Assembly (NCBI RefSeq): GCF_949987515.2 | Contig: NC_082689.1 | Coordinates: 101,904,957 to 101,968,956, forward strand | Direction: 5' to 3' | DNA length: 64,000 nucleotides | Source: Delphinus delphis | Taxonomy: Eukaryota; Chordata; Mammalia; Artiodactyla; Delphinidae | Shown: piece after piece, positions 11,130-22,589 of the stretch | How the letters are laid out: each line of letters begins with the position of its first letter | Numbering within the stretch: the first letter of the stretch is position 1 | Translations under genes and position numbers: made by a program | The notes under the pieces: model-generated | Told to the model about the DNA's origin: nothing | The model's input: the letters and a program-made list of their open reading frames with translations, nothing else | Database searches by the model: none

Positions 11130-12245
11130 AATATGGTTTGTGGCACCCTTTCACTTGGCTCCATACTCCATCCTCTCCTGGTTCTCCTATGTCTTTGGCA
11201 CCTCTTCCTGTTTCATTATAACCTCCTCTATCTGGAAGGCAGAAGCTCTGTGCAGAGCCATCTAATCTCCCGTTATAATTTCTTCATAGGCTATATTACC
11301 TTAGCAATGCTTTCAATACCATCTAAGTGCTTTTGACCCCCAAATTTATGTCTCTAGGTATAATGTCTCCTTTAAGGTTCAGACCATACATTCACATGCT
11401 TCCTTGACATCTCATCTTGAATATCTCACAAGCATCTCAAACTCAACATTTCCAAAGTCAAATCAGTGATCTTCTCCCCAGAAACCTGGTTCTTTCCACA
11501 GCTCCCCATTTCAGGGAACCATTTATTGAGTTCCAAAAGCCAGAACCTCAGAGTCATTCTTGACATTTCTTTACACTCTACACTTAAACCATCACTAGTT
11601 CCTGTCAGTTTTAACCCTTAAAGATGTCTTAAGAGAAACCACCCACTTCTCTCCATCTCCACCACGAGCACCCAAGTCTAGACTGCCTGGATGTAGGCAC
11701 ACCTGCCTTGTTCTGATCAAACTTCCACACTACAAGCAGAGGAATAGTTTGAAAATTCAAGTCTATGTCCCCAGACTCACGTCCCCTGTGTCAAAATAAT
11801 TCATTTAAAACTTAAAAGTACCACAATTTTTAAAATGACCTACAAGACCTAACATGGCCTGGTCCTTCCTGCCCCTGCAGACATTCACCCCCTCACTCTC
11901 CATGCTCTAGCCTCTCTGGCTTTCCCACCATTCCTCTTCCTGGCTAGCAGTCGCTACCCTTCCTCCTCACCTTTTCATCCTGCAGATCTCAATTCAGTTA
12001 TCACTTCCTGAAAGAAGTCTTTCCTGAGCCCCTACGAGTTGAGTCCCCTTCATGCACCTGAAATCAGCAATCCGTACCCCTCTTTCCTAGCATTTATCAC
12101 AGCTCTATGTTTACATTTATTAAACTCTAAGAAGGCAGGAATTTTGTCTCTTTTTTTTTCTTTTTTTTATTGTAGTGTCATTACCACTTAGCACCTTCCT
12201 CACATATAATAAGTGTTCAATATTTGTGTGGTTACATGAATGATG
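11130..12245 (+). mobile_element. Long L2 LINE copy, plus strand
   Basis: Sense L2 sequence from the late coding region ('cagagtcattcttgacattt', 'ctcaaactcaacatttcc') to the 3' end ('acctaacatggcctggtcc', 'gcatttatcacagctctatg', 'taataagtgttcaatattt'). It lies head to head with the minus-strand L2 that ends at about 11110. A T-rich expansion sits at 12151-12168. Coding capacity is lost. Confidence 0.75.
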
Positions 12246-12474
12246 GGTAGTTATTGCAAGGACTACAACAATTGATGAAATAAAGAAAGATACAGGCACA
12301 AAATACAGTACTTTAATACACATAAAAGGTAAAAAAATTTAATGTGACCAAGACAGCCACACACAGCTAGGCACACAGGGTACTCCCTGTCCATAATGAG
12401 CCCAAATCATTCAAAAACTTCAGCACTTTTAGCACTGCTCAAGATGGCCTAACAAAGGAAAACTTCCTGGGAGA

Positions 12475-12605
12475 CAGAAACCCTATGTGGTGCTCCTTAT
12501 TCTGCCACTATCCAGCTGTATAAATTTTAACACGATATTTTATGTCTGGCTCTTGATCCTCATCTCTGTAAAAGAAGAAGCTGATCAAAATTGTCTCCAC
12601 AACGT
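12475..12605 (+). mobile_element. MIR SINE relic
   Basis: Words 'ttctgccactatccagctgt', 'ctcatctctgtaaaag' follow the MIR consensus order on the plus strand. Highly diverged; ends before the LTR-like block. Confidence 0.5.
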
Positions 12606-12655
12606 CTTCCAGGTGTGAATGAAAAATATTGCTTTCCATATCAGTAAACAAAGGA

Positions 12656-13152
12656 TGTTGCAGCCATCAAGCCATCGCGTTACAGATGCTCGACGGTGAA
12701 CCCTGAGGGAACTCGGGATGGAGACAAACCCTCAGCCACTGCAGTCACCCCCAAATGTGCACCTGAGTGGATTCAGGATGGAGAAAACCAGGATACTGGC
12801 CCCAGATGGTTAAGATGCACATCAAAGGAATAATTTCAATAAGCCCAGACTCTTGAATCTTCCCATGCATAGAAAAGCATTAAATTCCTTAATATGAGAT
12901 ATCTGGTTTTCTTTAATTAACAGTAATATTTTGATGTTCAGACTACCTAGTCTTTGTCGCAAAAACTCCTGCTGTCTCTTTTTTTTTTCTTTTTTATCGT
13001 AGTGTCAATAGTGGCACACCCCGCTTGCCTCCTTGGAGCAGTCTCTCAGTGTTATCTGAGATGTTGTGTCCCAGGCTTAAGTCCTCAGTTTTGTCAGCCA
13101 ACTAAAACATAATTCTCACCTTTTAGGTTGTGCATTTTTTTCTTGCAGGTCA
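12656..13152 (+). mobile_element. Probable solitary retroviral LTR
   Basis: A 0.5-kb block that looks like an endogenous-retrovirus LTR: a CpG-bearing U3-like start ('gccatcgcgttacagatgct' region), a shared 'gggaactcgggatgga' / 'gagtggattcaggatgga' pair of imperfect repeats at about 12708 and 12771, and a 3' part with an ACTAAAACATAATTCTC polyadenylation-like signal followed by a T-rich stretch. It resembles LTRs I associate with ruminant and whale ERVK/ERV1 elements. I could not find a matching target duplication, and both ends are approximate. No internal retroviral genes adjoin it. Confidence 0.5.
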
Positions 13153-13159
13153 GAATCCA

Positions 13160-14554
13160 ATACCACCTATTGTCATTGACAAATAAGCTGTATAAGCAGA
13201 AGCAATAAAGGAGAGGCCTTTGTGTCCCAGGACAAGGTGGGCTTTGATCTGGACCATGAAGGAAAGAATCAGAAGAGGGCAGAAAAGGACTTTCTAGAAG
13301 AAGCACAGGGCTGAGAACACACATGGTATTTAGGTAATAAGTAGTACCACACCCAGCTTGAGAAAGAACCTCTTCCCCCACCCTTCCCTTGCCTTATTCT
13401 TTGCAGAAGCTGTTCTGCAGCTGCTATGATGTCCAGACTCCATTTGTCCCTCCAGCTGGAAACGGTGCCTGGTGCCTGATGCCTGGGGATTCTCTCCTTA
13501 AGGCCTCCAATCACCCTGCTTGCAGCAGCCTCCATTCTCCCACTGGGAACCTCTAGAAACGTGGGAAGGCCTGGGCTGCACAGGAACCATACACTTGTCA
13601 GTAATGCCAACTCTGTGGCCATGCTACGACAGCACACATATAACAGAGCAACCTTATCTCCAGGGTCTTGTGGAAAATGCCAGGGATTTTATTTCCATCT
13701 CCTCGACAGGGAAATCAGCCTGAACCTGGAGGCTCCACAGAGGCTGTTTAATAAGACATTTGTTTACTGCCTTCCTGCTACCTCTGACAATATAAGCCTT
13801 CTGATTCTTTCCATGATTTGACTCTAAATGAAAAAGTATGATCTTGCAGCTGTGGGTCGACAAGCCTGTGACACCACTGGTAATCCGCCACCACTCCTGC
13901 ATATGAGCTGCAGGATGGAATAAAGGCAAAAAAAAACCATGTTTCTGGCAAACATAACCCTTCCTCCCATCTGGGACAGATTGCAGCCTTCTGGAGACAG
14001 TCAGGGGAGCAGGGGAAGCAGAAGCCACTCTTGCTCATTTTTCTTTAAAAAAAAAAAGATAAGTCACTTTAGTAAATGACAGTCGTCTTCAGGCTTAAGA
14101 TAATTTTAAAGCAGATTTTTAAAATTGTTACAATGAACTGATGACCCTACATCACAGCGAACTTGGGGAATGAAGTATAATTGTGAAATTGGAGAGTAAG
14201 TGCAAGGTCAAGTATGGTCAAGGAAACTGTGGGAAGCCGACGGGCTAGAGAAAAATGAGCAAGAATTATAGTTTTCCTAGAAGGTTGCTCTTTCTGTCCC
14301 TGCATCCCTGACTTCCTCTGAGTCTCTCACAGAGCTGGGAAAAAAAGGGACTTTGAAGAGCTGGGAGTCACACATCTCACCCTGCCCTTCACCCTCTGGA
14401 ACTTTTCAAGCACAGGATTTGTACTTAACCAAACTCCATTTACTTCATTTCACCTCCCAGCCCACCATGCCCCAGTGTTGGGGAGAGTTGGGGAGAGGGA
14501 AGGGAGGAGATCAGAAGCCTGCTTATCAGTTTTATTTCTATATGGTTTCACTAT
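13160..14554. other. Intergenic DNA, no gene accepted
   Basis: Several overlapping open frames of 60-124 codons lie here on both strands (13094-13637, 13654-14038 minus; 13520-13821, 14353-14559 plus). None shows a domain, and overlap in all frames reflects relatively GC-rich DNA with few stops. An A12 run lies at 14047-14058. No repeat family recognised with confidence. Confidence 0.45.
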
Positions 14555-15105
14555 TCTAATTACGGGGGACACAGCAATTAACCAAAGATCCCTGTCCACA
14601 CGGATCTTTCATTCTAGGGGGGGGAGGGTCACACAGTCAATGAGAAACACTAAATAAGTAAATTATATGATGTGTTAGAAGGTGTTAAGGAGTCTGGATC
14701 ACATTGTCTGGAAGAAGAGATGGAGCAATTTGGGCAGAGGAATGGCGTAATTTGACTTCTGTCAAGAGAGTATGGTTCTGTCTGCAGTTGGGGAGCCAAT
14801 ATGGCAGGAAGTATTCCAGGGAGGAGAGGGATAACTGTTTGGACCTCTGGATAGGGTCAACAGATAATTTATCCTCCAAACTGGGATACTTGACAGTGAA
14901 AGGAGGCCCTATTAATAATTATATTGAAACAGCAGTTATGAACCACAAGTGTACTGGGAAAATGTGGGGGCAGGGTCATGGGAGAAAGAAAGCAGGACAG
15001 GGAGAGGCGAGTCTGGAATGTGGGTAATGGGAAATCATTAGCTATTTTTAGTAGAGTGATCAGGGTAGACCTCACGGAGGAGGGGATGCCTCACCTTTCT
15101 GAATC
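14555..15105 (-). mobile_element. L2 LINE relic, rearranged
   Basis: Complement of the L2 3' region: 'cagcaattaaccaaagatcc' near 14572, then 'ggagcaatttgggcagagga' at about 14719 and 'gagtgatcagggtagacctc' at about 15055. The last piece belongs between the first two in a normal L2, so this copy appears shuffled or is two copies. Shares a ~40-bp block with the L2 at about 9970. Confidence 0.6.
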
Positions 15106-15659
15106 CCCATTTCCTCATCTATAAAAGAAGGCAATTAGCCTAAAATAACTGCTAAGGTTGCCCACAGTTCAGACATCCCACCATCAATAGTCCAAGACTG
15201 AGGGGCTACTCTTCCCGGGTCAGCTGTGAGAACAGGAAGAGGAGGATGCCTAGGATTTTTAAGGGTGTTCATCAGAGAAGTCCATAATCGTGTTTGTAAA
15301 TTGCACACTGCAATCTTTTATTCTCTTTTCAACAAATGAATGTACATTCTCAAAGTTGCACAGGCAAAAATTCTCCTCTGCTGCTGGTAGCCTGTGTTCT
15401 AACTCACAAACTTATGTGATAGTTTACATTCCGGAGGGGCAGATTGGTGCCCACACCCACGGTGATCATAGGTCCTCAAACTGACCACTTTGTCCTGATC
15501 GTGTATTTTTCTGGTCTTGAGAACTGAGGCAGTTCTGAAAAAGAGAATTTTGATATTTTGAACAAAAAAGCTAGAAATGACAGAAAACCAGCCAGGTGAA
15601 AGTATCCAGTGACAGTTGATATATGGGTGTGCAGGAGAGTATAAAAGAGTCAATCCAAC
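15106..15659. other. Intergenic DNA, nothing recognised
   Basis: The start has MIR-like words ('cccatttcctcatctataaa', about 15108) but too few to call with confidence. Otherwise no feature. Confidence 0.4.
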
Positions 15660-15815
15660 TCAAGGATTAAGAGCACTGGCTTCAAAGTCAGGCAAAGCCA
15701 GGTTCTGATTAGCCACAGTTATTTAACCCCCATGAACCTCAGTTCGCTTACTTGTTAAATGATGCTACCAACAATCTCACAGGGCATAAAGTACTTACCA
15801 TGGTAGCCAGCCCAA
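15660..15815 (+). mobile_element. MIR SINE
   Basis: Plus-strand MIR words in order: 'ggattaagagcactggctt', 'aagccaggttctgatt', 'cctcagttcgcttacttgtt'. Typical length for a partial MIR. Confidence 0.65.
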
Positions 15816-16559
15816 GCTATTGCTCAGTACTTGGGGAGTACAGCAGTTGCTACCGTCATGAACATTGAGCTGTTCACTTAGAAGTGATAGTTAAATGGAC
15901 CCGGGGATGGAGAAAGCCTAAGGGAAAGCAGAGATCATCGTCTAACAACCTTGGAAAACACTTGCATTCAGGAAGAGAACAAAGCAGAAGCACAAGAGAC
16001 AGAGACAAGCACAAGAGGAGACTGCGGTAGGCAACGATGTAGAAAGATGATTGGGAAAGGTGCTGATTCAGAGAACGTGGCTGGCTGGCATCCTCAAATG
16101 CAGCAGAGAGAAGGAACGTCATTGAAGATCACCATCGCCATGGGAAATATGTAGGTAATAGAAAAGCTTGATGGTTCGTGCTGGACTAAAGGGAGCTAAG
16201 GAAGCTATTTTGAAGAGTAAATTCAGTAGATACATTTGTTCAAGAAGAAAGCAAGCAAAATGAAAAAAAAATGCTAGCTGTGGTTTGATATCTGTGTTTA
16301 AAGGCAGTGGAGTAGGATAGATTAAATGGGCCAGAGGAAGAAGTGCTAATTTGAGAGCAAGAGTCTGAAAGACACTGGAAACGGTGCCCTCTAGAGCCTA
16401 AGTAGAGAAGTTACAATAGCCTCAGACCTTTCCTTGCCTGCTCTGCTGACTACTAATGTCCAGAAATAGAAGGGTATCTGCCGTTATTCCAGAGCAGGCT
16501 ATGGGAACCTGGTAATCCTAGGGGGCGTTTGTTGAATGAATGACTGAATATAACAGAAT
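15816..16559. other. Intergenic DNA, nothing recognised
   Basis: Purine-rich stretch. Overlapping frames at 15874-16122 (-) and 15951-16154 (+) are mutual shadows without recognisable domains. Confidence 0.4.
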
Positions 16560-16940
16560 TCATAGTTCTTTTACAGGAGACCTTGCGCTTTCCTTTCTCC
16601 TGTAGGCCCAGCTCTCATTGCCCTTCTCTGGAATCCTCTCAGGTAGATTAATCCTCCAAGTCTGCCCTGGCCTTTCCCCAGGTTTGGATTCTTCACTCTG
16701 ACCAGGTTGGTCCTTCAGATCACAAGGTTACCGTAAGCTTGCCCATCCCATGCCTTTGTCCAGATTGGCTTCTTGACTGGGATGCCCTGTTGATCCTGTG
16801 CCACACAAAATCCTTCAGGACCTAGCTTGAATCTAGAAGCCTGCTCTGGCAGGCTCCCCCAAGTGTCCTAGCTCAAGGCCAACTCAGCTTCTCTGAATCT
16901 GCCCTTAGAATGCATTGTCTTGTGTTGACAGTGATATTTC
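16560..16940 (+). mobile_element. Possible L2/CR1-clade relic
   Basis: C/T-rich sequence with L2-like phrases ('ggcttcttgactgggatgcc', 'tccttcaggacctagcttga'). Too decayed to name firmly. Confidence 0.3.
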
Positions 16941-17159
16941 ACGTGTGCAAGCCTAAAACCACACACTGTTAGGATACACACGGGGTCATATGAAGACAGC
17001 TGTTTCTTGGATGCTCCTCAGAAGAATATCAAAAATCAAGTGGCCTCCTTGGCTCATGTAAGACTTTGTGCTTGAACCCGCCTAAAAGAGATAGCCAGAT
17101 AGAGATTCAGATCTCAAAGACTTCCATTCTGAAATATCTGCTTCACCAAGTACTACTTC

Positions 17160-17650
17160 AGCAATTACCATGACTTGGTAATAATAAATTGTCCCCATAT
17201 GTAGTGGCTTAAACAACGATAACATTTATTTTGCTCACAAATCTGCAAATTGGGCAGGACTCAGCAGGGAAAATGTGAGTCCATTTCTCCACTTTCCTTT
17301 TCAGCCGGTGGGGCAGTTTCAAGGTGGGAGCTAGAATCCTCTTCTGAAAGCTCACTTGCCCCCATCCCTGGTGTCTGGGCTGGGGAGACTCACACAGCTG
17401 GGGGCTGGACAGCTGGAGCTTTTCTAGAATTTGTATCTCTATGTGCTCTATCCATGAGGTCTCTCCAGCTAGGCAGCTTCAGCATAGTCAGACATTTTAC
17501 CTGTTGGTGAAGGGCTTCCAAGGTGCATGTTCCAAGAGTGAGTGAGCCAGGGCTCGAAGGGAGGAAAATAGACTCTACCTCTTGAGGGTGAAGTTCAGCG
17601 TTACACTGTAAACAGAGTAAGTGAGGTGAGACAGATATAGCATAGCGTGG
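17160..17650. mobile_element. Unclassified old interspersed repeat
   Basis: The opening ('gtagtggcttaaacaacg', then 'acatttattttgctcacaaa') is a phrase I recognise as the start of a widespread old mammalian repeat, probably an LTR or DNA-transposon relic, and the end ('aataccacctgccac') fits its end. I cannot name the family from memory. The open frame at 17250-17510 lies inside it and is not accepted as a gene. Confidence 0.45.
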
Positions 17651-18489
17651 TCATCGTTAGGAATACCACCTGCCACACTTACCTTTTTTCATTGGTCAAT
17701 CTTTGGACCCCTCCTCTTCTGATACCACCTCCATTTCAATGGTGCTCTGATTACTCCCAGGTCTTGATGTTTGTCTCAGTGTCCTGTCAATAGCTTTAAG
17801 GTGCAAGAGTTTGAATTTGAGGTCAGACTGAAGCAAAACACTCTCCCTTTCTTGCTCCTATACAACTTTAGGCAAATAATGTCATCTTTCTGATCTTTAG
17901 CTCTCACGTGGACATAAATGAGGATGAAACTACCTCCCCATTCACTGTTCTCAATAAATGATACCGTCCTTCTACCCCTATTCCTCCTGCACTTGGCCCC
18001 GTGAAGACCTGAGACCTCCCTCCTGCACCTGCCTGTGTGGTCAGCCCCTCACCCACCTTTCTAGACTTTGTGAGGAGAAAAGAACAAAAGCAGGCCTCAA
18101 ATAAATACAAGTTAGTGCATACCCTCTACAAGCACTACCTTCACATGATAAACTACTTAATCATGTGTTAATAATGAACAGTCGACTTTCCTGGAGCCAG
18201 ACATTGGAGGCTGAGGGTACCCTCTGTGCCCTGGTGGTAATTACTTCCTTGACTAACTCCAAGAGACATTAATTTTGAAACTCTCTGCTTCTAAAGAGGC
18301 CCACACAAGTACAGCTGATGTCTCGTTCCCTTTCTGGATTAAGGAACAAAAATGCCAGACAGGGAAGAAAGGAAGAGTCTTTTTGAGGCAGAGAAAAGCA
18401 GATGGAAATACAGTCAGTTGGGACCCATCATGAAGGGAGAAGTGGAAGCTGTGGAAAGAAGACAGAGGCAGCCCTGCCTAACACCGAGA
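17651..18489. other. Intergenic DNA, nothing recognised
   Basis: No gene, repeat or RNA recognised. Confidence 0.4.
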
Positions 18490-18645
18490 GACAAACAGAC
18501 CTGGGTTCTAATGAATCCTCCCTCTGGTGCTTGTGAAACTCCTGGTCTTTTGCTACCTAGCCCTGAGCCTCAGTTTCATCTGTAAAATGGGATTGTGATA
18601 GCTGCCTTGTAGAGTTGCTGTCAGTTACAGTGATAGTCTTCCAAT
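18490..18645 (+). mobile_element. MIR SINE
   Basis: Plus-strand MIR words 'cagacctgggttctaatgaa' and 'gagcctcagtttcatctgta' followed by 'aaatgggattgtgatagctg'. Confidence 0.7.
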
Positions 18646-19257
18646 ATGGTGCCTGATCCATAAATTAATATCGGCAGGAAACTGCAGATACCATGATAAT
18701 ACAGCTTTTACTGCTGCTACTACTACTCCTATCATTAGCCAGGCTAAAATATCAGCCTGATTTGACAATACCCCATTATTATTTAATACCCAAGACATCC
18801 AACATTAGACCAAGGCAAAGGCAAATAATGTAAGAGCAGAAAGAAGCAAATCCTTTGTTTAGTGATCCAAGTGGTGATGTTAAGTCTTTCCTATTAACAC
18901 TTTCTGACCATTCAGATACCGTCAGAAGCTTTGTCACTCAAGAAGCTTCGTCACTCAAAAAGTTCTCCCAATCAAAAACTATGAACTCAATTTGAATCCC
19001 AGCTCCACCACCTCCTATCTGTCTGACTTCAGACAAAAGAAAACTCTGTTTCAACTTCTTGTTCTATAAGATGGAGATCATAATACCCACACCACATGGT
19101 TGTTTGAGAAATTACATGCAGTAAGTCTAAAATGCCTGGTGTACAGTAGGGGCACCACCAGTATCACAATACTTTGTCTCTTTAGACCCAGGACATAGTC
19201 AAGCTTATTCAGCCTTGGACAGAAGTGCATCCTGCAACGTGTTGCTGTCCACTCCCT
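18646..19257. other. Intergenic DNA with 17-bp tandem duplication
   Basis: Contains a direct tandem pair at 18924-18940 and 18941-18957 (AGAAGCTTTGTCACTCA, one difference). No gene recognised. Confidence 0.5.
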
Positions 19258-19498
19258 ATACACACACTCACCTAGATGCACACACTTAAACACACATACT
19301 CATTCACATATACAAAAACACACTCACACACATGCACACACTCATGCTACACAAATTCACAGTTACACACTTACATAAACATGTTTATACACATGCACAC
19401 TCACACAGGTACACATACACATTCACACACTCACATATACTCATGCACACATTTACACACTGACACATGCACACACAGACTCACACACACACATTCAA
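19258..19498. repeat. Degenerate CA-rich microsatellite tract
   Basis: About 240 bp built from CACACA units interrupted by CT, TA and CATG words. The strand is nearly free of G. An apparent 90-codon frame here (19276-19548) is the low-complexity H/T/S translation of the repeat, not a gene. Confidence 0.92.
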
Positions 19499-19749
19499 AT
19501 TCATGGCCTAGAATGGGCGACTGTTCTCCCCCACTATCCCTTAGATAATCCCCCTAAATGATCTTGGAGGAGAAGGCAGTTTCTGCCTAGAAACATCACG
19601 CAGAAGAGATTGTTCTGACTCTGTCCCTTGGGTCATAATGTATTTCACACCAGGCTGTGCAACTTATGGACCATTTTCTCACGATGTTTTAGGATTAACA
19701 AATCCAGTCTGATCATCACAATTTCCCAGAGACTATTATAAGAACACAT

Positions 19750-19870
19750 TCGTGGGTGCTACTGCAGATCTCCTGAATCAGAATATCCAGGGCTGGAGTC
19801 CCAGGATCTATATTTTTTAAAGATTCCTGTATGATTCTAATGATCCATCAGATTCAAGAATCACTCATTT
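19750..19870 (-). mobile_element. MER5-type hAT DNA transposon relic
   Basis: Complement of the MER5 consensus: 'ctcctgaatcagaatatcca', 'gtcccaggatctatat', 'tgtatgattctaatgatcc', ending 'attcaagaatcactc'. MER5 are short non-autonomous Charlie/hAT elements. Its plus-strand relative lies at 21710-21895. Confidence 0.7.
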
Positions 19871-19874
19871 GATT

Positions 19875-20015
19875 CTTGCAATCACTCTGCATGCTGGCTT
19901 CAGATGGAATAATTAATCCATTTCATAGACAAGGAAAGTGAAGATGGGTGAGATTTGACCAAAGGACAAACCAGTGAGTGGTAGAGACAAGTCCAAAATG
20001 GTTTTCTGACTCGTA
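19875..20015 (-). mobile_element. MIR SINE relic
   Basis: Reverse-complement MIR words 'taatccatttcatagacaag' and 'agtgagtggtagagacaag'. A plus-strand MIR follows immediately, giving an inverted pair. Confidence 0.5.
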
Positions 20016-20019
20016 GTTC

Positions 20020-20130
20020 ATTCCTGCTGGTAACCAGCTGTGTGACTGTGGAAAAGTCACTTAGACTCTCTGGGCTTTCATTTCATATATACAGTTGAGC
20101 TAGAACTCCAGGCTCCTTACCCCTAGAGAA
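20020..20130 (+). mobile_element. MIR SINE relic
   Basis: Plus-strand MIR core 'accagctgtgtgactgtgga' followed by 'agtcacttagactctctggg', a close match to the conserved MIR centre. Confidence 0.6.
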
Positions 20131-21399
20131 GTATGGTAAGAATAATATGAGTGAAGGGAGGGAAAATTGCCATACACTTCTAGTAGAACTAGGAGGTGCT
20201 GTCCTGATTTAAATTCAGGACCTAGAACCTCTCTAGGAGTTAGGCTTCCAGTTTATAGATTACTGGGCAGAGCGTTCCTATCTATTTCTATCTATTGGAC
20301 CAGGAATGGGCACTTGATCCAGAGTCCCTTCCAGAGGAAACTGGAATTGGGATCAAGAGCAATTTCCAGGTCCTTCTGATGACTAGAACTTGTTGCATGG
20401 TTACTAAGGTGGCCACCATCCCCTGTCTTGTGGCCTGAGGAGCTGAGAAATCCAGTCTTCTGAGAGAAGAACCAGCCATGCAGCGAGAAGCAAAGATGAC
20501 AGGGCCAAATAAAAGCCCTCCCTATGGCTCCCATGTTCTGATGCCTGTCCATTCCTGTGGCTTTTGACATTCCCTGAAACACTCCATTTTCCTTATATTG
20601 AGCCCCACTTTGTGCCACAGCTAGTTCAGATGAGTCTCTGTCACTGTAATCCAAAAAGCATACAGGTACCCACTCACTTTAATAGATGCTTTTGCTGACA
20701 ATGGAAACAATATACAAGACAGAGGCCACGTCTCTCTGTTCTGTGGCAGTTCCATGGAGGCCACGGCCCTCTTCTTCCATCCAGTTACTTCCCTTGGGAT
20801 GGTTCCCAGCCCCTCAGAGGTAGAGAGGGTGTCTTTATTCACAATAATTACCACTTTGCCATCTGCAGTAATGAGGACCATCATGTTCTGGAATCTTCTT
20901 TCAAAAAGATCCAAGATGGCTTCTTGACATCCTGCAGCTGTTTATTCAACCCAAAAGCAGGGAAAGGAACTAAGAAATAACTTTGGAGTTTATGTGACTT
21001 CGTGAAAGGCAAGTCTATTCAGACTTCTGTTTGGGGCTTAAAAGCCCCTATTTTTCAAAATCCTGACAAGAAAGCTAAGGGCCAATATTCGGTAGTTCTG
21101 CAGTGAGTGTATTGTACTATGTAACAGCTTTTTTTATATTGGTTTCACTCCTGGATCCATTTTATGTCCCTAACCTTGATTTGCCTTTTTTCTTCTTTCT
21201 TATTTTTTAACATATATTATTGTTACATTTTAAGCCTTCTTAAATCCTTTCTGGAACAAGAAGCAATATAACAAAATAAAAACAGATTTCCCCTTTGTTA
21301 CCAGAAGAATCCTTCCCCTTTTATGTTACACATAGGCATGTAAAATGATGGATAGTCAGAAATAAAATATTTAGACTCAATGTTCCATCAGTCACCACA
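20131..21399. other. Intergenic DNA; one unexplained minus-strand frame
   Basis: No repeat recognised with confidence. A minus-strand open frame at 20621-20914 (97 codons) is open over a stretch of balanced composition and contains ERRFQNMMVLITADGKVVII. I do not recognise the protein. See the separate finding. The region at 20290-20480 has phrases of an old LTR-like repeat but cannot be named. Confidence 0.4.
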
Positions 21400-21690
21400 A
21401 GGCATTTATTGTGTCTTCTTATGCACAAGGAACTGTAAGGACTACAAATAAGTGTAACAAAGAGCAAGAAGTTTCCAGTATAGCTTAGAGACAAAGGACT
21501 TTCACCCAGGAGAGAAAAAACATCCAGGAATGCAGGGCCATCAGTGAAGGTGATCCTTGTGGGCTGAGGGGGAAGAGTAGTTCCATGAAGGAGGAAGGAC
21601 TTGAATTGGGCTTCGAGGAATATAGAAAATTCTAATATGTGGGGAAAAGATAAAGATAACAAAGCACAGGAAGGAGAGAATTACAGTCTC
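21400..21690 (-). mobile_element. L2 3'-end relic
   Basis: Complement L2 3' words: 'aaggcatttattgtgtcttc', 'gcacaaggaactgtaagg', then 'ggaaggacttgaattgggct' matching the 'gagacctgaatga' region of L2. Diverged. Confidence 0.5.
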
Positions 21691-21709
21691 GGGAGAATAG
21701 CGTAAACTT

Positions 21710-21895
21710 GGAGTCCTCAAATTTGAGCATTAGAAAGCCCTGGAGGGTTTGTTAAGGTACAAACTCTGGGCCCACCCCAGAGTTTCTGATTCAGCAGGCC
21801 TAGGGTGGGGCCCGGGAAGTTGCACTCCCGACAGGTTCCCAGGAGATTCCCTTGCTATTCATTAGGGACCCACATTCTGAAAAACACTGATCCAA
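21710..21895 (+). mobile_element. MER5A hAT DNA transposon
   Basis: Nearly complete MER5A: start region 'ttggagtcctcaaatttgag', the hallmark core 'gagtttctgattcagcaggc' and 'ctagggtggggcccgggaag', and the end 'cattctgaaaaacactg'. About the expected ~189 bp. Non-autonomous; no coding capacity. Confidence 0.88.
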
Positions 21896-22029
21896 ACAAG
21901 AGAGCTTCTCTGACAGAAGTTGTCTGGTTACACTGAGGGGCACATGATAAACTCAGGAGGAATACAGACCCGAGCTTACCTCCACTCAACCTCTGGCTTC
22001 TCACTACCAGAGTGATTTTAGGAAAACAA

Positions 22030-22110
22030 TGTGACATCAATGCCTCAGTTTCCCCATCTTGCAAAGAAGAGTAAATGATAGTATCCTTATTGTGAGAATT
22101 GGAGGTAAAT
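22030..22110 (+). mobile_element. MIR SINE fragment
   Basis: 'atgcctcagtttccccatct' followed by 'gtaaatgatagtatcc' matches the MIR 3' half. Confidence 0.5.
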
Positions 22111-22184
22111 AATGGGGTCTGGCCTAATGTGTGCCCAAAAAGTGGAAGCAAGTTCTGTGATATTTCCATTTTTCAAGCCAATAT

Positions 22185-22330
22185 CTTCATCATCTAACAA
22201 GTGTGTCTTAATGCCCTCTCTGTGCCACGTGCTAAATACATACTGTAGTTGGGAACAGAAGACATAAGTGCAAATGATTATGATATGAGACATCATAAAG
22301 GGAGAACCAGAGGATGGTAGGACAATAATT
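22185..22330 (-). mobile_element. L2 3'-end relic
   Basis: Complement L2 words 'ctctctgtgccacgtgctaa' and 'gggaacagaagacataag' match the L2 3' end region. Confidence 0.45.
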
Positions 22331-22589
22331 ACGAAGTTCAGAGGACATTTAGGTTGAGTTTCTCATGGAAAAGAAACAGGAAGATGAGTAACAAGGATTC
22401 TCATCCAGGAAGGGTTCACCTGGACCAGGTGGAGCAAGGGATCCCAGACCACTGGAGGGGGCAGAGCAGGGGGAGACTGAGAACAATAGGGCATTACCTG
22501 AGGGGGAGGCTCAAAACAAAAAGAACACTTTAAATAACCTTCACCCATATTGACAATTTTGTCAAGGATAATGATTGTAAATAATAATA

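Noticed and set aside
12610..13151. CAGGTG/CAGGTC as a 6-bp TSD of the LTR at ~12.7 kb
   Set aside because: One mismatch, and the resulting unit would not end in CA, so the edges were left approximate.
13094..14038. Set of 86-124-codon frames as a two-strand gene cluster
   Set aside because: Frames overlap on both strands, no domain is visible, and few stops are expected in this relatively GC-rich stretch.
19276..19548. 90-codon His/Thr-rich frame as a gene
   Set aside because: It is the translation of a CA-rich microsatellite.
20621..20914. LSM-family processed pseudogene
   Set aside because: Only about 12 residues look Sm-like; the following residues do not align without a large gap, so no assignment is made.
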